Source: Thermococcus thermotolerans (GTDB lineage: Archaea; Methanobacteriota_B; Thermococci; Thermococcales; Thermococcaceae). Taken from it: a stretch of DNA of 64,000 nt. Below are positions 1 to 7,447 of the stretch, piece by piece (the first letter of the stretch is position 1; each line of letters begins with the position of its first letter). The stretch covers positions 1,798,001 through 1,862,000 of the forward strand of contig NZ_CP102602.1 of NCBI RefSeq assembly GCF_024707485.1. The letters are read 5' to 3'. Both the position numbers and the translations under genes were made by a program. The notes under the pieces are model-generated. The model ran no database searches and was not told the DNA's origin. It saw nothing but the letters and a program-made list of their open reading frames with translations.

Positions 1-624
1 TTCCCTTGCGAGCGCGTTCAGGAGCGTGGACTTGCCCGCGTTGGTGTAGCCCGCGAGGGCCAAGAGTATGAACCCGACCTCTTCGCGCCTTTTCCTCTTG
101 ACCTCCCTGTCCGCTTTGACCTTCTCAAGCTCCTTTCTGATTCTGCCCATCCGGTACCTGATGTGCTTGAGGTATTGTTGCGTCTGGTACTCGCCCATAC
201 CCTTGAATCCCGCCCTATCACCGAGTTTTATCCTCCGTATAGCCTCCTTCACGAGCGGAACCTCGTACTGGAGGGAGGCGAGTTCAACCTGGAGCTTGGC
301 CTCCTTTGAGTGGGCCCTCTTTTCGAATATCTCAAGGACGAGCTGCCACTTATCGATGATTTCAACCCTCAGCTCCTTCCAGAGATTGTAGGCCTGGCTC
401 GGCGTGAGCTTATTGGCGAATACGACCTTATCCGGTCCGAGCTCCCTTACAAGCTCCTTCAGCTCCTCCAGTTTGCCCTTTCCGATGTTGTACTTGGGGT
501 GCTCCTCTCTGTTCTGCTCCAGAACTGCCACTACCTCGTAGCCGGCACTCCTGAGGAGCTCTTCAAACTCCTCTCGGCTTATCCTTTCCCGCCGTGATTT
601 CCTTATGACGCCTATCGCCCTCAT
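1..624 (-). CDS. hflX: GTPase HflX, 3' part cut by the window edge
   Basis: HflX is a ribosome-associated GTPase that in bacteria acts on stalled or heat-damaged ribosomes. The visible 208 codons begin at ATG 624 with MRAIGVIRKSRRE, continue through the HflX N-terminal domain and its coiled coil, and reach the G1 P-loop GYTNAGKST close to position 1. The rest of the G domain lies outside the window. No strong ribosome binding site precedes the start. An archaeal promoter reading AAAAGGATATAAAGG lies at about 643-656 on the minus strand, so the mRNA is probably short-leadered or leaderless. The gene is divergent from the carboxymuconolactone decarboxylase-family gene at 731. The P-loop and the conserved N-terminal domain together make the family call firm. 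Its role in archaea is inferred. Confidence 0.93.
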   Translation of the reverse strand, partial: MRAIGVIRKSRRERISREEFEELLRSAGYEVVAVLEQNREEHPKYNIGKGKLEELKELVRELGPDKVVFANKLTPSQAYNLWKELRVEIIDKWQLVLEIFEKRAHSKEAKLQVELASLQYEVPLVKEAIRRIKLGDRAGFKGMGEYQTQQYLKHIRYRMGRIRKELEKVKADREVKRKRREEVGFILLALAGYTNAGKSTLLNALARE

Positions 625-730
625 CACAACCGCCTACACTGTGGCCTTTATATCCTTTTGGCATAGTTTCCAACCTAAAGTTGGGGATATGCCTTTAAAC
701 CTAAAATGCAAGTTATTCACGGTGGTTCCC

Positions 731-1090
731 GTGGACTGCGAAGAGGTTAACGTCAAACTTAGGGAAATAGAAGAACTTCTAGATATTCTTGGAAAAAAAC
801 ATCCCAAGGAAATGGGAGCTTTTTCGAGGTTCCTGAAGGAGGTCATTGACAATAAAACCCTCACAACGCGGGAAAAGGAGCTTATAGCGGTGGCTCTCGG
901 AATAGCCCAAGGATGTGAGTGGTGTATAGCACTCCACACTCACAAGGCCCTCGAAGCCGGCGCAAAGCCTGAGGAGCTTATAGAGGCAGGACTTGTCGCG
1001 GTTCTCATGGCCGGCGGGCCCGCTCTAATGCACCTGATCCCGCTTATGAAGGCAATAGAAAACTTCCAGAAGGGAGCTGAAAAGGATTGA
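731..1090 (+). CDS. Carboxymuconolactone decarboxylase / AhpD-like protein
   Basis: This is a small (119 aa) all-helical protein of the carboxymuconolactone decarboxylase superfamily. Many members are AhpD-type alkylhydroperoxidases that use a redox CxxC pair. Here CEWC (C62, C65) is followed by H69 and preceded by E50, which is the usual proton-relay layout of AhpD-like proteins. I chose GTG 731 because GGTGG lies 6-10 bases upstream and the family similarity begins there. An in-frame ATG at 689 would add 14 residues with no homology signal. A TATA-like TTTAAA at about 693-698 fits the GTG start. A peroxidase or disulfide-reductase role is likely but the substrate is unknown. Confidence 0.85.
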   Translation: MDCEEVNVKLREIEELLDILGKKHPKEMGAFSRFLKEVIDNKTLTTREKELIAVALGIAQGCEWCIALHTHKALEAGAKPEELIEAGLVAVLMAGGPALMHLIPLMKAIENFQKGAEKD

Positions 1091-1103
1091 GGGATTTTCT
1101 TTT

Positions 1104-1439
1104 TCATTCCTCTGTGAGTTTGAGTATCGCCTCTGCCAGGTCCCCCTTGGCCTCTTCCAGGGCTTTCTTTGCAGTATCGTAGTCGACGCCGGCCTGCTCC
1201 ATGACGAGCTTTATGTCCTCCTCCGGGATGCTGATCACTGTCCTTACTTCTTCACTGCCCGGGACTATCTGGTAGCTCTTTTCCCCCTGAGCGGTGATTA
1301 TTGTGATCAGGGGGTCTTTAAGGATTATCTCCTTGTTTTCGAGCCTGATTATTACCTCCTTAACGCCCTCAAGCTCCTCCATCTTGATGCCCATCTGGCG
1401 CATGAGCTTCTTCATCTGCCTGGGGTTCATTCCCATCAT
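1104..1439 (-). CDS. nac: Nascent polypeptide-associated complex protein (archaeal NAC)
   Basis: Archaeal NAC is a homodimeric ribosome-exit-tunnel chaperone that shields emerging polypeptides. The 111-aa product starts [17 protein letters not shown], the typical archaeal N terminus. It continues into the NAC beta-barrel to about residue 75 and ends with a UBA domain. I placed the start at ATG 1439 because AGGTGG lies just upstream. The next codon is also ATG (1436) and could be used instead. An open stretch reaching 1487 would add 16 residues that do not resemble the family. The gene is convergent with the CMD-family gene and divergent from the small membrane protein at 1528. Confidence 0.95.
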   Translation of the reverse strand: MMGMNPRQMKKLMRQMGIKMEELEGVKEVIIRLENKEIILKDPLITIITAQGEKSYQIVPGSEEVRTVISIPEEDIKLVMEQAGVDYDTAKKALEEAKGDLAEAILKLTEE

Positions 1440-1527
1440 CCCTACCACCTGAGGAGAGTTCCACCCAGATTTTAAAAAGGTTGGCAAAGTTTTTTAGGTG
1501 CCCCGCGGAATCCTCTCCGGGGGGAGA

Positions 1528-1710
1528 ATGTCGTACATCCCTCGAAGTATCCCCACTGACTTCCAGATAGTATTCGGCTTCTTTGCCATAGCCCTGCTCC
1601 TCCTGGCGATCTGGTTCTTCTTCGACTGGATGGAGCGCTATGCTGAGAAAAGGGCGAGGGAAATCGAGGAGGAACTGGAGGAGCTGGAGGAAATGGGAGA
1701 GGTGTATTAA
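1528..1710 (+). CDS. Small single-pass membrane protein with acidic coiled tail
   Basis: This is a 60-residue protein I do not recognise by function. It has one hydrophobic helix at about residues 11-32, followed by a charged C-terminal helix rich in Glu, Lys and Arg (AEKRAREIEEELEELEE) that would form a cytoplasmic coiled coil. The ATG at 1528 has GGGGGAG immediately upstream. A GTG at 1498 is in frame but lacks a binding site. A TATA-like ATTTTAAAAAGG lies near 1471-1482, between this gene and the divergent nac gene. The gene stands alone, ahead of the VapBC pair. Confidence 0.7.
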   Translation: MSYIPRSIPTDFQIVFGFFAIALLLLAIWFFFDWMERYAEKRAREIEEELEELEEMGEVY

Positions 1711-1730
1711 GAATTGCGTTTGCCAAAAAC

Positions 1731-1741
1731 TATTTATTTTC
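1731..1741 (+). promoter_or_regulatory. TATA promoter of the vapBC operon
   Basis: CTATTTATTTT sits about 25-30 bases before ATG 1761, with purines upstream acting as a BRE. The spacing implies a leaderless or very short-leadered transcript. No operator palindrome is obvious, although VapB-type proteins usually autoregulate. Confidence 0.55.
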
Positions 1742-1760
1742 CAAAAACCCAATCTTTACC

Positions 1761-2003
1761 ATGGCAGTGGAAGTTGTGAGACTTGATGACAACGGGAGGG
1801 TTTACCTACCCGCCAGCATCCGGAGGAGGCTCCGCTCCAGAGAGTTCTACATTGAGGAAAAGGACGGCAGGATAATTCTGATCCCCGTCAGGGAGAAGCT
1901 GATGAAATACCGGGGAATTTTCCGGGGGGAAAACCTCACCGGTGAAGAAATCGACGAAATAACCGAGAAAGAAACTGAAAAGCTCCTGAGGGGAGAGCTG
2001 TGA
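1761..2003 (+). CDS. vapB: AbrB/SpoVT-fold antitoxin (VapB)
   Basis: This 80-aa protein has the swapped-hairpin AbrB DNA-binding fold at residues 1-45 (VVRLDDNGRVYLPASIRRRL, then a strand ending IILIPV). An acidic C-terminal helix (GEEIDEITEKETEKLL) follows, which in VapB antitoxins wraps the toxin active site. It lies directly before a PIN-domain gene, with the stop codon overlapping the next start (GTGA at 2000-2003), so the two are translationally coupled. In this family the antitoxin neutralises the cognate ribonuclease, and the complex represses its own promoter. The specific target is not visible from sequence. Confidence 0.88.
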   Translation: MAVEVVRLDDNGRVYLPASIRRRLRSREFYIEEKDGRIILIPVREKLMKYRGIFRGENLTGEEIDEITEKETEKLLRGEL

Positions 2004-2374
2004 GGGTTTACATTGACGTTAACGTGATCTACTACCATCTCACCGACAACCCGGAGTTCGCGGACAGAGCAACAGAACTGCTGGAAGAACATTATGGGTC
2101 AATGATAACCTCATCGCTGACCGTCTGGCAGCTTTACGTGCTCCTCAGAAGGCTGAACAAGAAGAGAAGTTTCAACCTCATGGAAATACTTCCGGAACTG
2201 GGGATTCGAGTCGTGTCCCTAACGCCGGAAATTCTCGTGGAAGCGGAGAGGGTTGAGAATCTGGACTTTGACGACGCGATTCACTACGCTACGATGAAAA
2301 ACCACGGAATAAGGGTTATCCTCTCAAACGACAGGGATTTTGACAAAATTGAGGAAATAGAGAGGGTCTTTTAG
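2000..2374 (+). CDS. vapC: PIN-domain ribonuclease toxin (VapC)
   Basis: This 124-aa PIN-domain protein pairs with the upstream VapB. The acidic metal-binding residues are present: D6 in the first strand (YIDVN), a double Asp in FDDAIHYAT near residue 92, and D residues in SNDRDFD near 110. VapC toxins are Mg2+-dependent RNases that typically cut tRNA or rRNA. The start is a GTG overlapping the vapB stop. The gene ends in a 4-base convergent overlap with the TPR protein gene on the minus strand. All catalytic positions look intact, so an active toxin is expected. Confidence 0.9.
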   Translation: MRVYIDVNVIYYHLTDNPEFADRATELLEEHYGSMITSSLTVWQLYVLLRRLNKKRSFNLMEILPELGIRVVSLTPEILVEAERVENLDFDDAIHYATMKNHGIRVILSNDRDFDKIEEIERVF

Positions 2375-3405
2375 CTCTGGCTCTCCTTCTCCTCCGGGAA
2401 CTTCGAGGTCTCCTCGTTGGCCCTCATTATCTTGGCCCTGTACTCTTCGTACTTTTTCCTTGCCTCTTCTGCCTTCTCCTTTTCCCCAAGGTAATCGTAG
2501 GCCTCGGCGACATGCTTCCACCACATCGGGTCAGCCTCTGCCTCCTTCAGGCAGTATTCCAGGAACTTCTGGTAAGCCTCGCGAGCCAGCTCCTCCTTTC
2601 CGAGCTTTCTCGCTATGTTGCCGACGTCCTCCCAGAATACACCCTCTTCCTGGGCTTCCTTCTGGTAGTACTCCAAAGCCCTCTCCCATGCTTCCCTGGC
2701 CTTCTCCTCATTTCCTAGCTCCTCGTAGAGCTTCGCCACGTCCTCCCAGAACCACGGTTCCTCCTCGGCGTACCTCTCAAGAGCCTTGGCTGCGCGCTCC
2801 ATGTTGCCTGCCTTTTTCCAGTACTCGTGGGCCTCCTTGAGGTAGTAGGTGTCCTTCTCCTTCTCGTACAGCCCTTCGTATATCTCGGCAGCCCTCTCGT
2901 ACTTCTCGGCCTTCTCGTAGGCCCAGGCGGCACTCTCCATCCAGCCGAGCTTCTCGTACATCTCCGCCGCCTTCAGGTAGTTGCCGGCCTTCTCGTACTT
3001 TCTGGCGGCCTGCTTGTACTTTCCGGCCCTTTCGAGGCTTTCTGGACTCTTGAAGCGGTCGACCAGTCCAAGGTCGGGCTCGCTGATGTACCAGATGCCG
3101 AAGGCTACTATTGCGATGAAGAATACTATTATCCCAGTAACGACGTTTAACCTCTGCCACGTGGCGCTCAGGTACAGGCCGTAGCCGCTTATCGCGGTGA
3201 ATATCGCGAGTATTGCCCCGTACTTCCAGCTCTCCGCGTAGAGAGTAAGCCCCGTGAAGAAGAGCAGCATTAGCGTGACTCCAAGGAAGCCGAGGGTGAG
3301 TATCACCTGGAGCAACAGCTTCCAGCCGCCGTACCAGACTATCCCGGCCGCTATTCCCAGAACGATGAGAACGAACGCTATCAGGTATGCTTTGAGCCTG
3401 TCCAT
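2371..3405 (-). CDS. Membrane protein with N-terminal helices and TPR-like repeats
   Basis: The 344-aa protein has about four transmembrane helices in residues 5-110. A soluble region of tandem helix pairs follows, with TPR-like signatures repeating every 16-35 residues (for example GKYKQAARKYEKAGNYLKAA, then Glu/Lys-rich repeats to about 330). Such proteins usually act as membrane-tethered scaffolds for protein-protein contacts, and no enzymatic motif is present. Its start overlaps the end of the ogt gene by 25 bases, so it is probably the last gene of a trmJ-ogt-TPR operon on the minus strand. The exact role is unknown. Confidence 0.82.
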   Translation of the reverse strand: MDRLKAYLIAFVLIVLGIAAGIVWYGGWKLLLQVILTLGFLGVTLMLLFFTGLTLYAESWKYGAILAIFTAISGYGLYLSATWQRLNVVTGIIVFFIAIVAFGIWYISEPDLGLVDRFKSPESLERAGKYKQAARKYEKAGNYLKAAEMYEKLGWMESAAWAYEKAEKYERAAEIYEGLYEKEKDTYYLKEAHEYWKKAGNMERAAKALERYAEEEPWFWEDVAKLYEELGNEEKAREAWERALEYYQKEAQEEGVFWEDVGNIARKLGKEELAREAYQKFLEYCLKEAEADPMWWKHVAEAYDYLGEKEKAEEARKKYEEYRAKIMRANEETSKFPEEKESQS

Positions 3406-3917
3406 CCTTTCACCCCCTCAATTTCGAGCAGGAAGACCTTCTCCTCAAGCCGTGGAGTGTAGTAACCGATGCCATCGCGAGCCACAACCCTGTGGCAGGG
3501 GACGACTATCGGGTACGGATTTCTCCTCATGGCACCGCCGATGGCCCTTGGTGAGGTCTTGAGAGCCTCGGCAAGGCTACCGTAGGTTATAACGCTCCCT
3601 CTTTTAACGTTTTTCGTGAGCCATTCGTAAACCCGTCTCTCAAAAGGTGTAACACCCTCGAAGGACAGCATCGGAAGGAGCTCCCCGTTGTCGAGCTCTC
3701 CGGTGATCACCTCCATCACAAGCGAGGGGTACTCGCTCTGTTTTCTTGCTGTATCAACGCTAACGCCTCTCCTCCTCAGAAAGCCCGTGAGGCGCTCGAT
3801 GTTCCTCTCAAACTGCTCCTTCTCCAGGGAGAACGTTATCCCCTGGATTTTCTCGTCGGAGAAGACCCCAATCCACACCGTCCTACCGGCTATCTTAAAC
3901 CTCTCGACGCTCAGCAT
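3381..3917 (-). CDS. ogt: Methylated-DNA--protein-cysteine methyltransferase
   Basis: This suicide repair enzyme transfers the methyl group from O6-methylguanine to its own cysteine. The 178-aa protein has an N-terminal ribonuclease-like domain and a C-terminal DNA-binding domain. That domain includes a helix-turn-helix (YGSLAEAL..SPRAIGGAMRRNP) and the active-site motif PCHRV with acceptor C141. The length matches archaeal Ogt/MGMT. It overlaps trmJ upstream by 23 bases and the TPR gene downstream by 25 bases, indicating co-transcription and coupled translation. All key residues are present. Confidence 0.95.
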   Translation of the reverse strand: MLSVERFKIAGRTVWIGVFSDEKIQGITFSLEKEQFERNIERLTGFLRRRGVSVDTARKQSEYPSLVMEVITGELDNGELLPMLSFEGVTPFERRVYEWLTKNVKRGSVITYGSLAEALKTSPRAIGGAMRRNPYPIVVPCHRVVARDGIGYYTPRLEEKVFLLEIEGVKGWTGSKHT

Positions 3918-4620
3918 TACGGCATTCCTCCAGCTCCATAGAGGCTTTCCTCAGGGGCCCGATGAGGGTGTGAACCTCCCTCCCGTACAGGACTGCCCTG
4001 CCAACGAAACGCCTGAAAATCTTGACGAAGACCTCCCTTCTCTCGGCGTCTTTGGGATAGTTGAGAACCCCTAACAGTTTCTCCCAGGCCTTCACCAGCT
4101 CTTCTTTTTCCCTACTCGTGGCGGGCTCAAGGGAGTGGACTTTCGCTTCTGGCTTCCTCTTTGCCAGCTCGTAGAGGATAACCGCCACCGCCTGTGAGAG
4201 GTTCATGACTGGGTACGCCTCGCTGGTTGGAATCGTTACGGTGAAGTCGAGTCTCTCCAGCTCCTCGTTTTTCAGGCCGATGCTCTCCCTGCCGAAGAAC
4301 AGGCCGACCCTCCCCGGGTAGCCCCTCAGGGTTTCGGTCAGCTCCCACGGATAGAGCGGGGTTCGGTGCGGAATGAATGTCCTTCCGGGCTTTCCCGTCG
4401 TTCCGACGGTGAGGTCAAAGAGTTCCAGCGCCTCCTCAAAGCTCTCCAATATCAGCGCGTCTTCAAGAACATCCACCGCGTGGACGGCGTAGCCGTAGCT
4501 CTCCTTGGTTATGTTCGGATTGACGAGGACTAACCTTGAGAACCCGAAGTTTTTCATGGTTCTCGCTACCATACCTATGTTCGCCGGCCCCTCCGGCTCA
4601 ACGAGAACAACGCTTATCAT
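3895..4620 (-). CDS. trmJ: SPOUT-class tRNA 2'-O-methyltransferase, TrmJ family
   Basis: This is a SPOUT (SpoU-TrmD) RNA methyltransferase of 241 aa. The N-terminal motif PEGPANIGMVARTMKNFG and the later knot motifs (GLFFGRESIGLKNEE and VMNLSQAVAVILYEL) are those of TrmJ, which methylates the 2'-O of nucleotide 32 in tRNA. The C-terminal helices after residue 165 resemble the TrmJ extension. An rRNA target cannot be excluded from sequence alone. The gene heads the minus-strand trmJ-ogt-TPR operon and is divergent from the ketopantoate reductase gene 45 bases away. Confidence 0.88.
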   Translation of the reverse strand: MISVVLVEPEGPANIGMVARTMKNFGFSRLVLVNPNITKESYGYAVHAVDVLEDALILESFEEALELFDLTVGTTGKPGRTFIPHRTPLYPWELTETLRGYPGRVGLFFGRESIGLKNEELERLDFTVTIPTSEAYPVMNLSQAVAVILYELAKRKPEAKVHSLEPATSREKEELVKAWEKLLGVLNYPKDAERREVFVKIFRRFVGRAVLYGREVHTLIGPLRKASMELEECRNAERREV

Positions 4621-4665
4621 CGATAGGGCTTTAAGGGTGGGGCTTTAAACGCTTGCGGTGGTGGG

Positions 4666-5574
4666 ATGAAGGTTTACGTACTCGGTGCGGGAAGCATAGG
4701 TTCCCTCTTCGGGGCCTTGCTCGCGAGGGCCGGCAACGACGTAACGCTCATCGGGCGGGAGGAGCAGGTGAGGGCCGTAAACGAGAACGGGCTTCACGTC
4801 TCGGGCTTCGAGGAGTTCACGGTTTACCCTGAGGCAAGCCTCTACGCGCCTGACGAGCCTCCCCAGCTTCTGATCCTGGCCACAAAGTCATATTCGACGA
4901 AAACCGCCCTCGAATGTGCCCGCAACTGCATCGGGCCCGACACATGGATCCTCAGCATCCAGAACGGTCTGGGCAATGAGGAACTGGCTTTGAAGGTCAC
5001 CCCCAACGTTATGGGTGGGATAACCACGAACGGGGCAATGCTGGTCGAGTGGGGGCACGTGAGGTGGACAGGAAAGGGAATTACCGTAATCGGCAGGTAT
5101 CCGAGCGGAAACGACCCCTTCGTCGGGAAGGTCGCCGAGGTTTTCAATGTCTCCGGCCTGGAAACCCACGTCACGGAAAACGTGAACGGCTGGAAGTGGG
5201 CGAAAGCTATAGTGAATTCTGTCATCAACGGCCTGGGGACGGTTCTTGAAGTCAAAAACGGGGCTTTGAAGGATGACCCCCACCTTGAGGCTATATCTAT
5301 AGAAATAGCGAGGGAGGGCTGCATCGTCGCCCAGCAGCTCGGCGTCCAGTTTGAGATGCACCCCCTTGAGCTCCTCTGGGACACCATCGAACGCACGCGG
5401 GAGAACTACAACTCGACGCTCCAGGACATAAGGAGGGGGAAGAGGACGGAGGTCGACTACATACACGGAAAGATAGTCGAGTACGCCCACTCGATAGGCC
5501 TTGAGGCTCCGAGGAACGAACTACTCTGGGCACTCATCAAGGCGAAGGAAAATCTAAATAAACCGGGCGGTTGA
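4666..5574 (+). CDS. panE: 2-Dehydropantoate 2-reductase
   Basis: This enzyme reduces ketopantoate to pantoate with NAD(P)H in coenzyme A biosynthesis. The 302-aa product starts with the Rossmann motif [17 protein letters not shown] (residues 7-23). It carries the catalytic-lysine region [17 protein letters not shown] in the middle and has an all-helical C-terminal domain. The ATG is preceded by GGTGGTGGG at close spacing. It is monocistronic or leads into the DUF47 gene 22 bases downstream. In Thermococcales this reductase is the feedback-controlled step of the CoA pathway. That is family knowledge, not visible here. Confidence 0.93.
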   Translation: MKVYVLGAGSIGSLFGALLARAGNDVTLIGREEQVRAVNENGLHVSGFEEFTVYPEASLYAPDEPPQLLILATKSYSTKTALECARNCIGPDTWILSIQNGLGNEELALKVTPNVMGGITTNGAMLVEWGHVRWTGKGITVIGRYPSGNDPFVGKVAEVFNVSGLETHVTENVNGWKWAKAIVNSVINGLGTVLEVKNGALKDDPHLEAISIEIAREGCIVAQQLGVQFEMHPLELLWDTIERTRENYNSTLQDIRRGKRTEVDYIHGKIVEYAHSIGLEAPRNELLWALIKAKENLNKPGG

Positions 5575-5596
5575 ACTTAAACCCGGGGGATTGAAG

Positions 5597-6244
5597 ATGC
5601 CCATATTTGGTGGTAAGGAGAGCAACGTCTTTGAGGCTATTGAAAACCACCTTGCGGTCGTGGACGAGACCCTTGTGGCGTTCAGGGAGCTCATGAGGGT
5701 GTACCTTGAGGGCGACCTTGAGAAGGCAAAGGCCTTTGAGCGGGAGGTTGACCAGCTCGAAAGCAAGGCCGACAGGCTGAGGAGGGACATAGAGACCATG
5801 CTGTACGAGGGCGCTTTTCTGCCCGCAAACAGGGGTGACTACGTAAGGCTCAGCGAGCTCATAGACCAGGTCGCCGATGCGGCTGAGAGTGCGGCACACA
5901 CCCTGATCCTTGCAAAGCCAAAGGTGCCTGTGGAGCTCAAAGACGAGATTATGGAGCTTGTGGACTCATCGATCAGGAGCTATACGGTTCTGGTTGAGGC
6001 GGTGAAGGCATTAAACCGCGACGTTGACAGGGCCATAGAGCTGGCAAAGGCTGTTGAGGACTCTGAAGAAGAAGCAGATGACGTTGAGTATGACGTGAAG
6101 GGGAAGGTTTTTGAGAGCGAGACCGTCACAACCTATGCCAAGATTATCTGGAACCAGATACTGACCAAGATAGGCGACATAGCAGACCGTGCGGAGGACG
6201 CTTCCGACCAGGTCATGCTCATGGCAATAAAGAGAAGGGGATGA
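5597..6244 (+). CDS. DUF47 (PhoU-like) phosphate-transport regulator
   Basis: This 215-aa all-helical protein of the DUF47/TIGR00153 family is distantly related to PhoU. It starts MPIFGGKESNVFEAIENHL and consists of long helices rich in acidic and hydrophobic heptads with conserved E/D metal-binding positions (AADDVEYDVK-like segment near the end). DUF47 genes usually sit beside a PitA-type phosphate permease. No such gene is adjacent here, so the partner must be elsewhere. I chose ATG 5597, with GGGGGA 7 bases upstream, over an in-frame TTG at 5591. It is followed closely by serA. Confidence 0.85.
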   Translation: MPIFGGKESNVFEAIENHLAVVDETLVAFRELMRVYLEGDLEKAKAFEREVDQLESKADRLRRDIETMLYEGAFLPANRGDYVRLSELIDQVADAAESAAHTLILAKPKVPVELKDEIMELVDSSIRSYTVLVEAVKALNRDVDRAIELAKAVEDSEEEADDVEYDVKGKVFESETVTTYAKIIWNQILTKIGDIADRAEDASDQVMLMAIKRRG

Positions 6245-6254
6245 GGTGATGGAC

Positions 6255-7172
6255 ATGGTGAAGGTTCTCGTTGCGGCACCGCTCCACGAAAAGGCTATCG
6301 AGGTCTTAAAGAACGTCGGTTTTGAGGTCCTTTACGAGGAGTATCCCGATGAGGAGAGGCTCATCGGGCTCGTCGGAGACGTTGATGCCATTATCGTCAG
6401 GAGCAAGCCAAAAGTGACGAGGAAGGTCATCGAGGCCGCTCCAAAGCTCAAGGTCATCGGAAGGGCCGGCGTCGGCCTCGACAATATTGACCTTGAGGCG
6501 GCAAAGGAGAGGGGCATTAAGGTTGTCAACAGCCCTAGTGCCTCAAGCAGAAGCGTCGCAGAGCTCGTCCTTGCCCTGATGTTCAACGTCGCCAGGAAGG
6601 TGGCCTTCGCTGACCGGAAGATGAGGGAAGGCGTCTGGGCGAAAAAACAAGCCATGGGGATCGAGCTTGAGGGCAAGACCCTTGGAATAGTCGGCTTCGG
6701 CAGGATAGGCTACCAGATAGCCAAGATAGCCAAAGCCCTCGGCATGAACGTTCTCCTCTACGACCCGTACCCGAACGAAGAGCGCGCGAAGGAAGTCGGT
6801 GGGAAGTTCGTCGACCTTGAGACCCTCCTGAGGGAGAGCGACGTGGTTACTCTCCACGTCCCGCTAATCGATGCCACATACCACCTCATCAACGAGGAGA
6901 GGCTCAGGCTCATGAAGCCGACCGCGATACTTATCAACGCGGCTAGGGGGGCTGTGGTTGACACCAACGCGCTAGTCAAGGCCCTTCAGGAGGGCTGGAT
7001 CGCTGGAGCTGGCCTCGACGTCTTCGAGGAGGAGCCCCTCCCGAAGGACCACCCGCTCACGAAGCTCGATAACGTGGTTCTAACCCCCCACATCGGTGCA
7101 TCGACCGTCGAGGCCCAGATGAGGGCCGGCGTTCAGGTGGCGGAGCAGATAGTTGAGATTCTGAAGGGCTGA
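6255..7172 (+). CDS. serA: D-3-phosphoglycerate dehydrogenase
   Basis: This enzyme oxidises 3-phosphoglycerate with NAD+, the first step of serine synthesis. The 305-aa product is a short-form SerA lacking the C-terminal ACT domain. It contains the 2-hydroxyacid dehydrogenase signature with a Rossmann motif (GIVGFGRIGYQIA), the catalytic Arg/Glu region, and the histidine in PHIGAST near the C terminus. I placed the start at ATG 6255 because AGGTGAT lies just upstream. In-frame GTG 6246 and ATG 6249 lie within or too near that site. It follows the DUF47 gene by about 10 bases. The repeat array at 7217 begins 45 bases after its stop. Confidence 0.93.
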   Translation: MVKVLVAAPLHEKAIEVLKNVGFEVLYEEYPDEERLIGLVGDVDAIIVRSKPKVTRKVIEAAPKLKVIGRAGVGLDNIDLEAAKERGIKVVNSPSASSRSVAELVLALMFNVARKVAFADRKMREGVWAKKQAMGIELEGKTLGIVGFGRIGYQIAKIAKALGMNVLLYDPYPNEERAKEVGGKFVDLETLLRESDVVTLHVPLIDATYHLINEERLRLMKPTAILINAARGAVVDTNALVKALQEGWIAGAGLDVFEEEPLPKDHPLTKLDNVVLTPHIGASTVEAQMRAGVQVAEQIVEILKG

Positions 7173-7216
7173 TGCCCGTTCTTCCTTTTTAGTTCATCTT
7201 CGACTTCTCTCAAATC

Positions 7217-7386
7217 TTTACCATCATACTGGTGAAGTTCGCTGGAAAAGTTTACCGGTATGGTGGTACAGTTTTAGCACAAAGTTTGCAGGTATGGTGG
7301 TGCGGTTCCGCTGAAATGTGTGCCAGTATGGTGGGACAGTTTAATGCCAAAGTTTACCAATATTGTGGTAAACCGTCCGGGATTTT
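7217..7386. repeat. Five degenerate 34-bp tandem repeats carrying a TTTACCA-N6-TGGTAAA palindrome
   Basis: Units start at 7217, 7251, 7285, 7319 and 7353, each exactly 34 bp and directly abutting. The first 20 bp of each unit form a dyad with arms TTTACCA and TGGTAAA around 6 bp. The copy at 7353-7372 is perfect. The other four have one to five arm mismatches. In the first four units the remaining 14 bp also resemble each other (CAGTTT..GC..AAAG). The array ends about 15 bases before the TTAAAACTTTTT promoter of the fumarase operon. There are no spacers, so it is not CRISPR. A cluster of operator sites is the simplest reading. Confidence 0.85.
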
Positions 7387-7399
7387 GTGCAATGTTTAA

Positions 7400-7440
7400 G
7401 TTAAAACTTTTTAACTACGGCCTCAATCTTCAACAGGTGG
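7400..7440 (+). promoter_or_regulatory. TATA promoter and ribosome binding site of the fumarase operon
   Basis: TTAAAACTTTTTAA at 7401-7414 is a TATA/BRE-like element. AGGTGG at 7435-7440 lies 7 bases before the TTG at 7448 and fixes that unusual start. An ATG at 7441 runs into a stop after four codons. Confidence 0.65.
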
Positions 7441-7447
7441 ATGCCAA

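Noticed and set aside
7217-7386. Tandem repeats as a CRISPR array
   Set aside because: The 34-bp units abut directly with no unique spacers, and no cas genes occur in the window.
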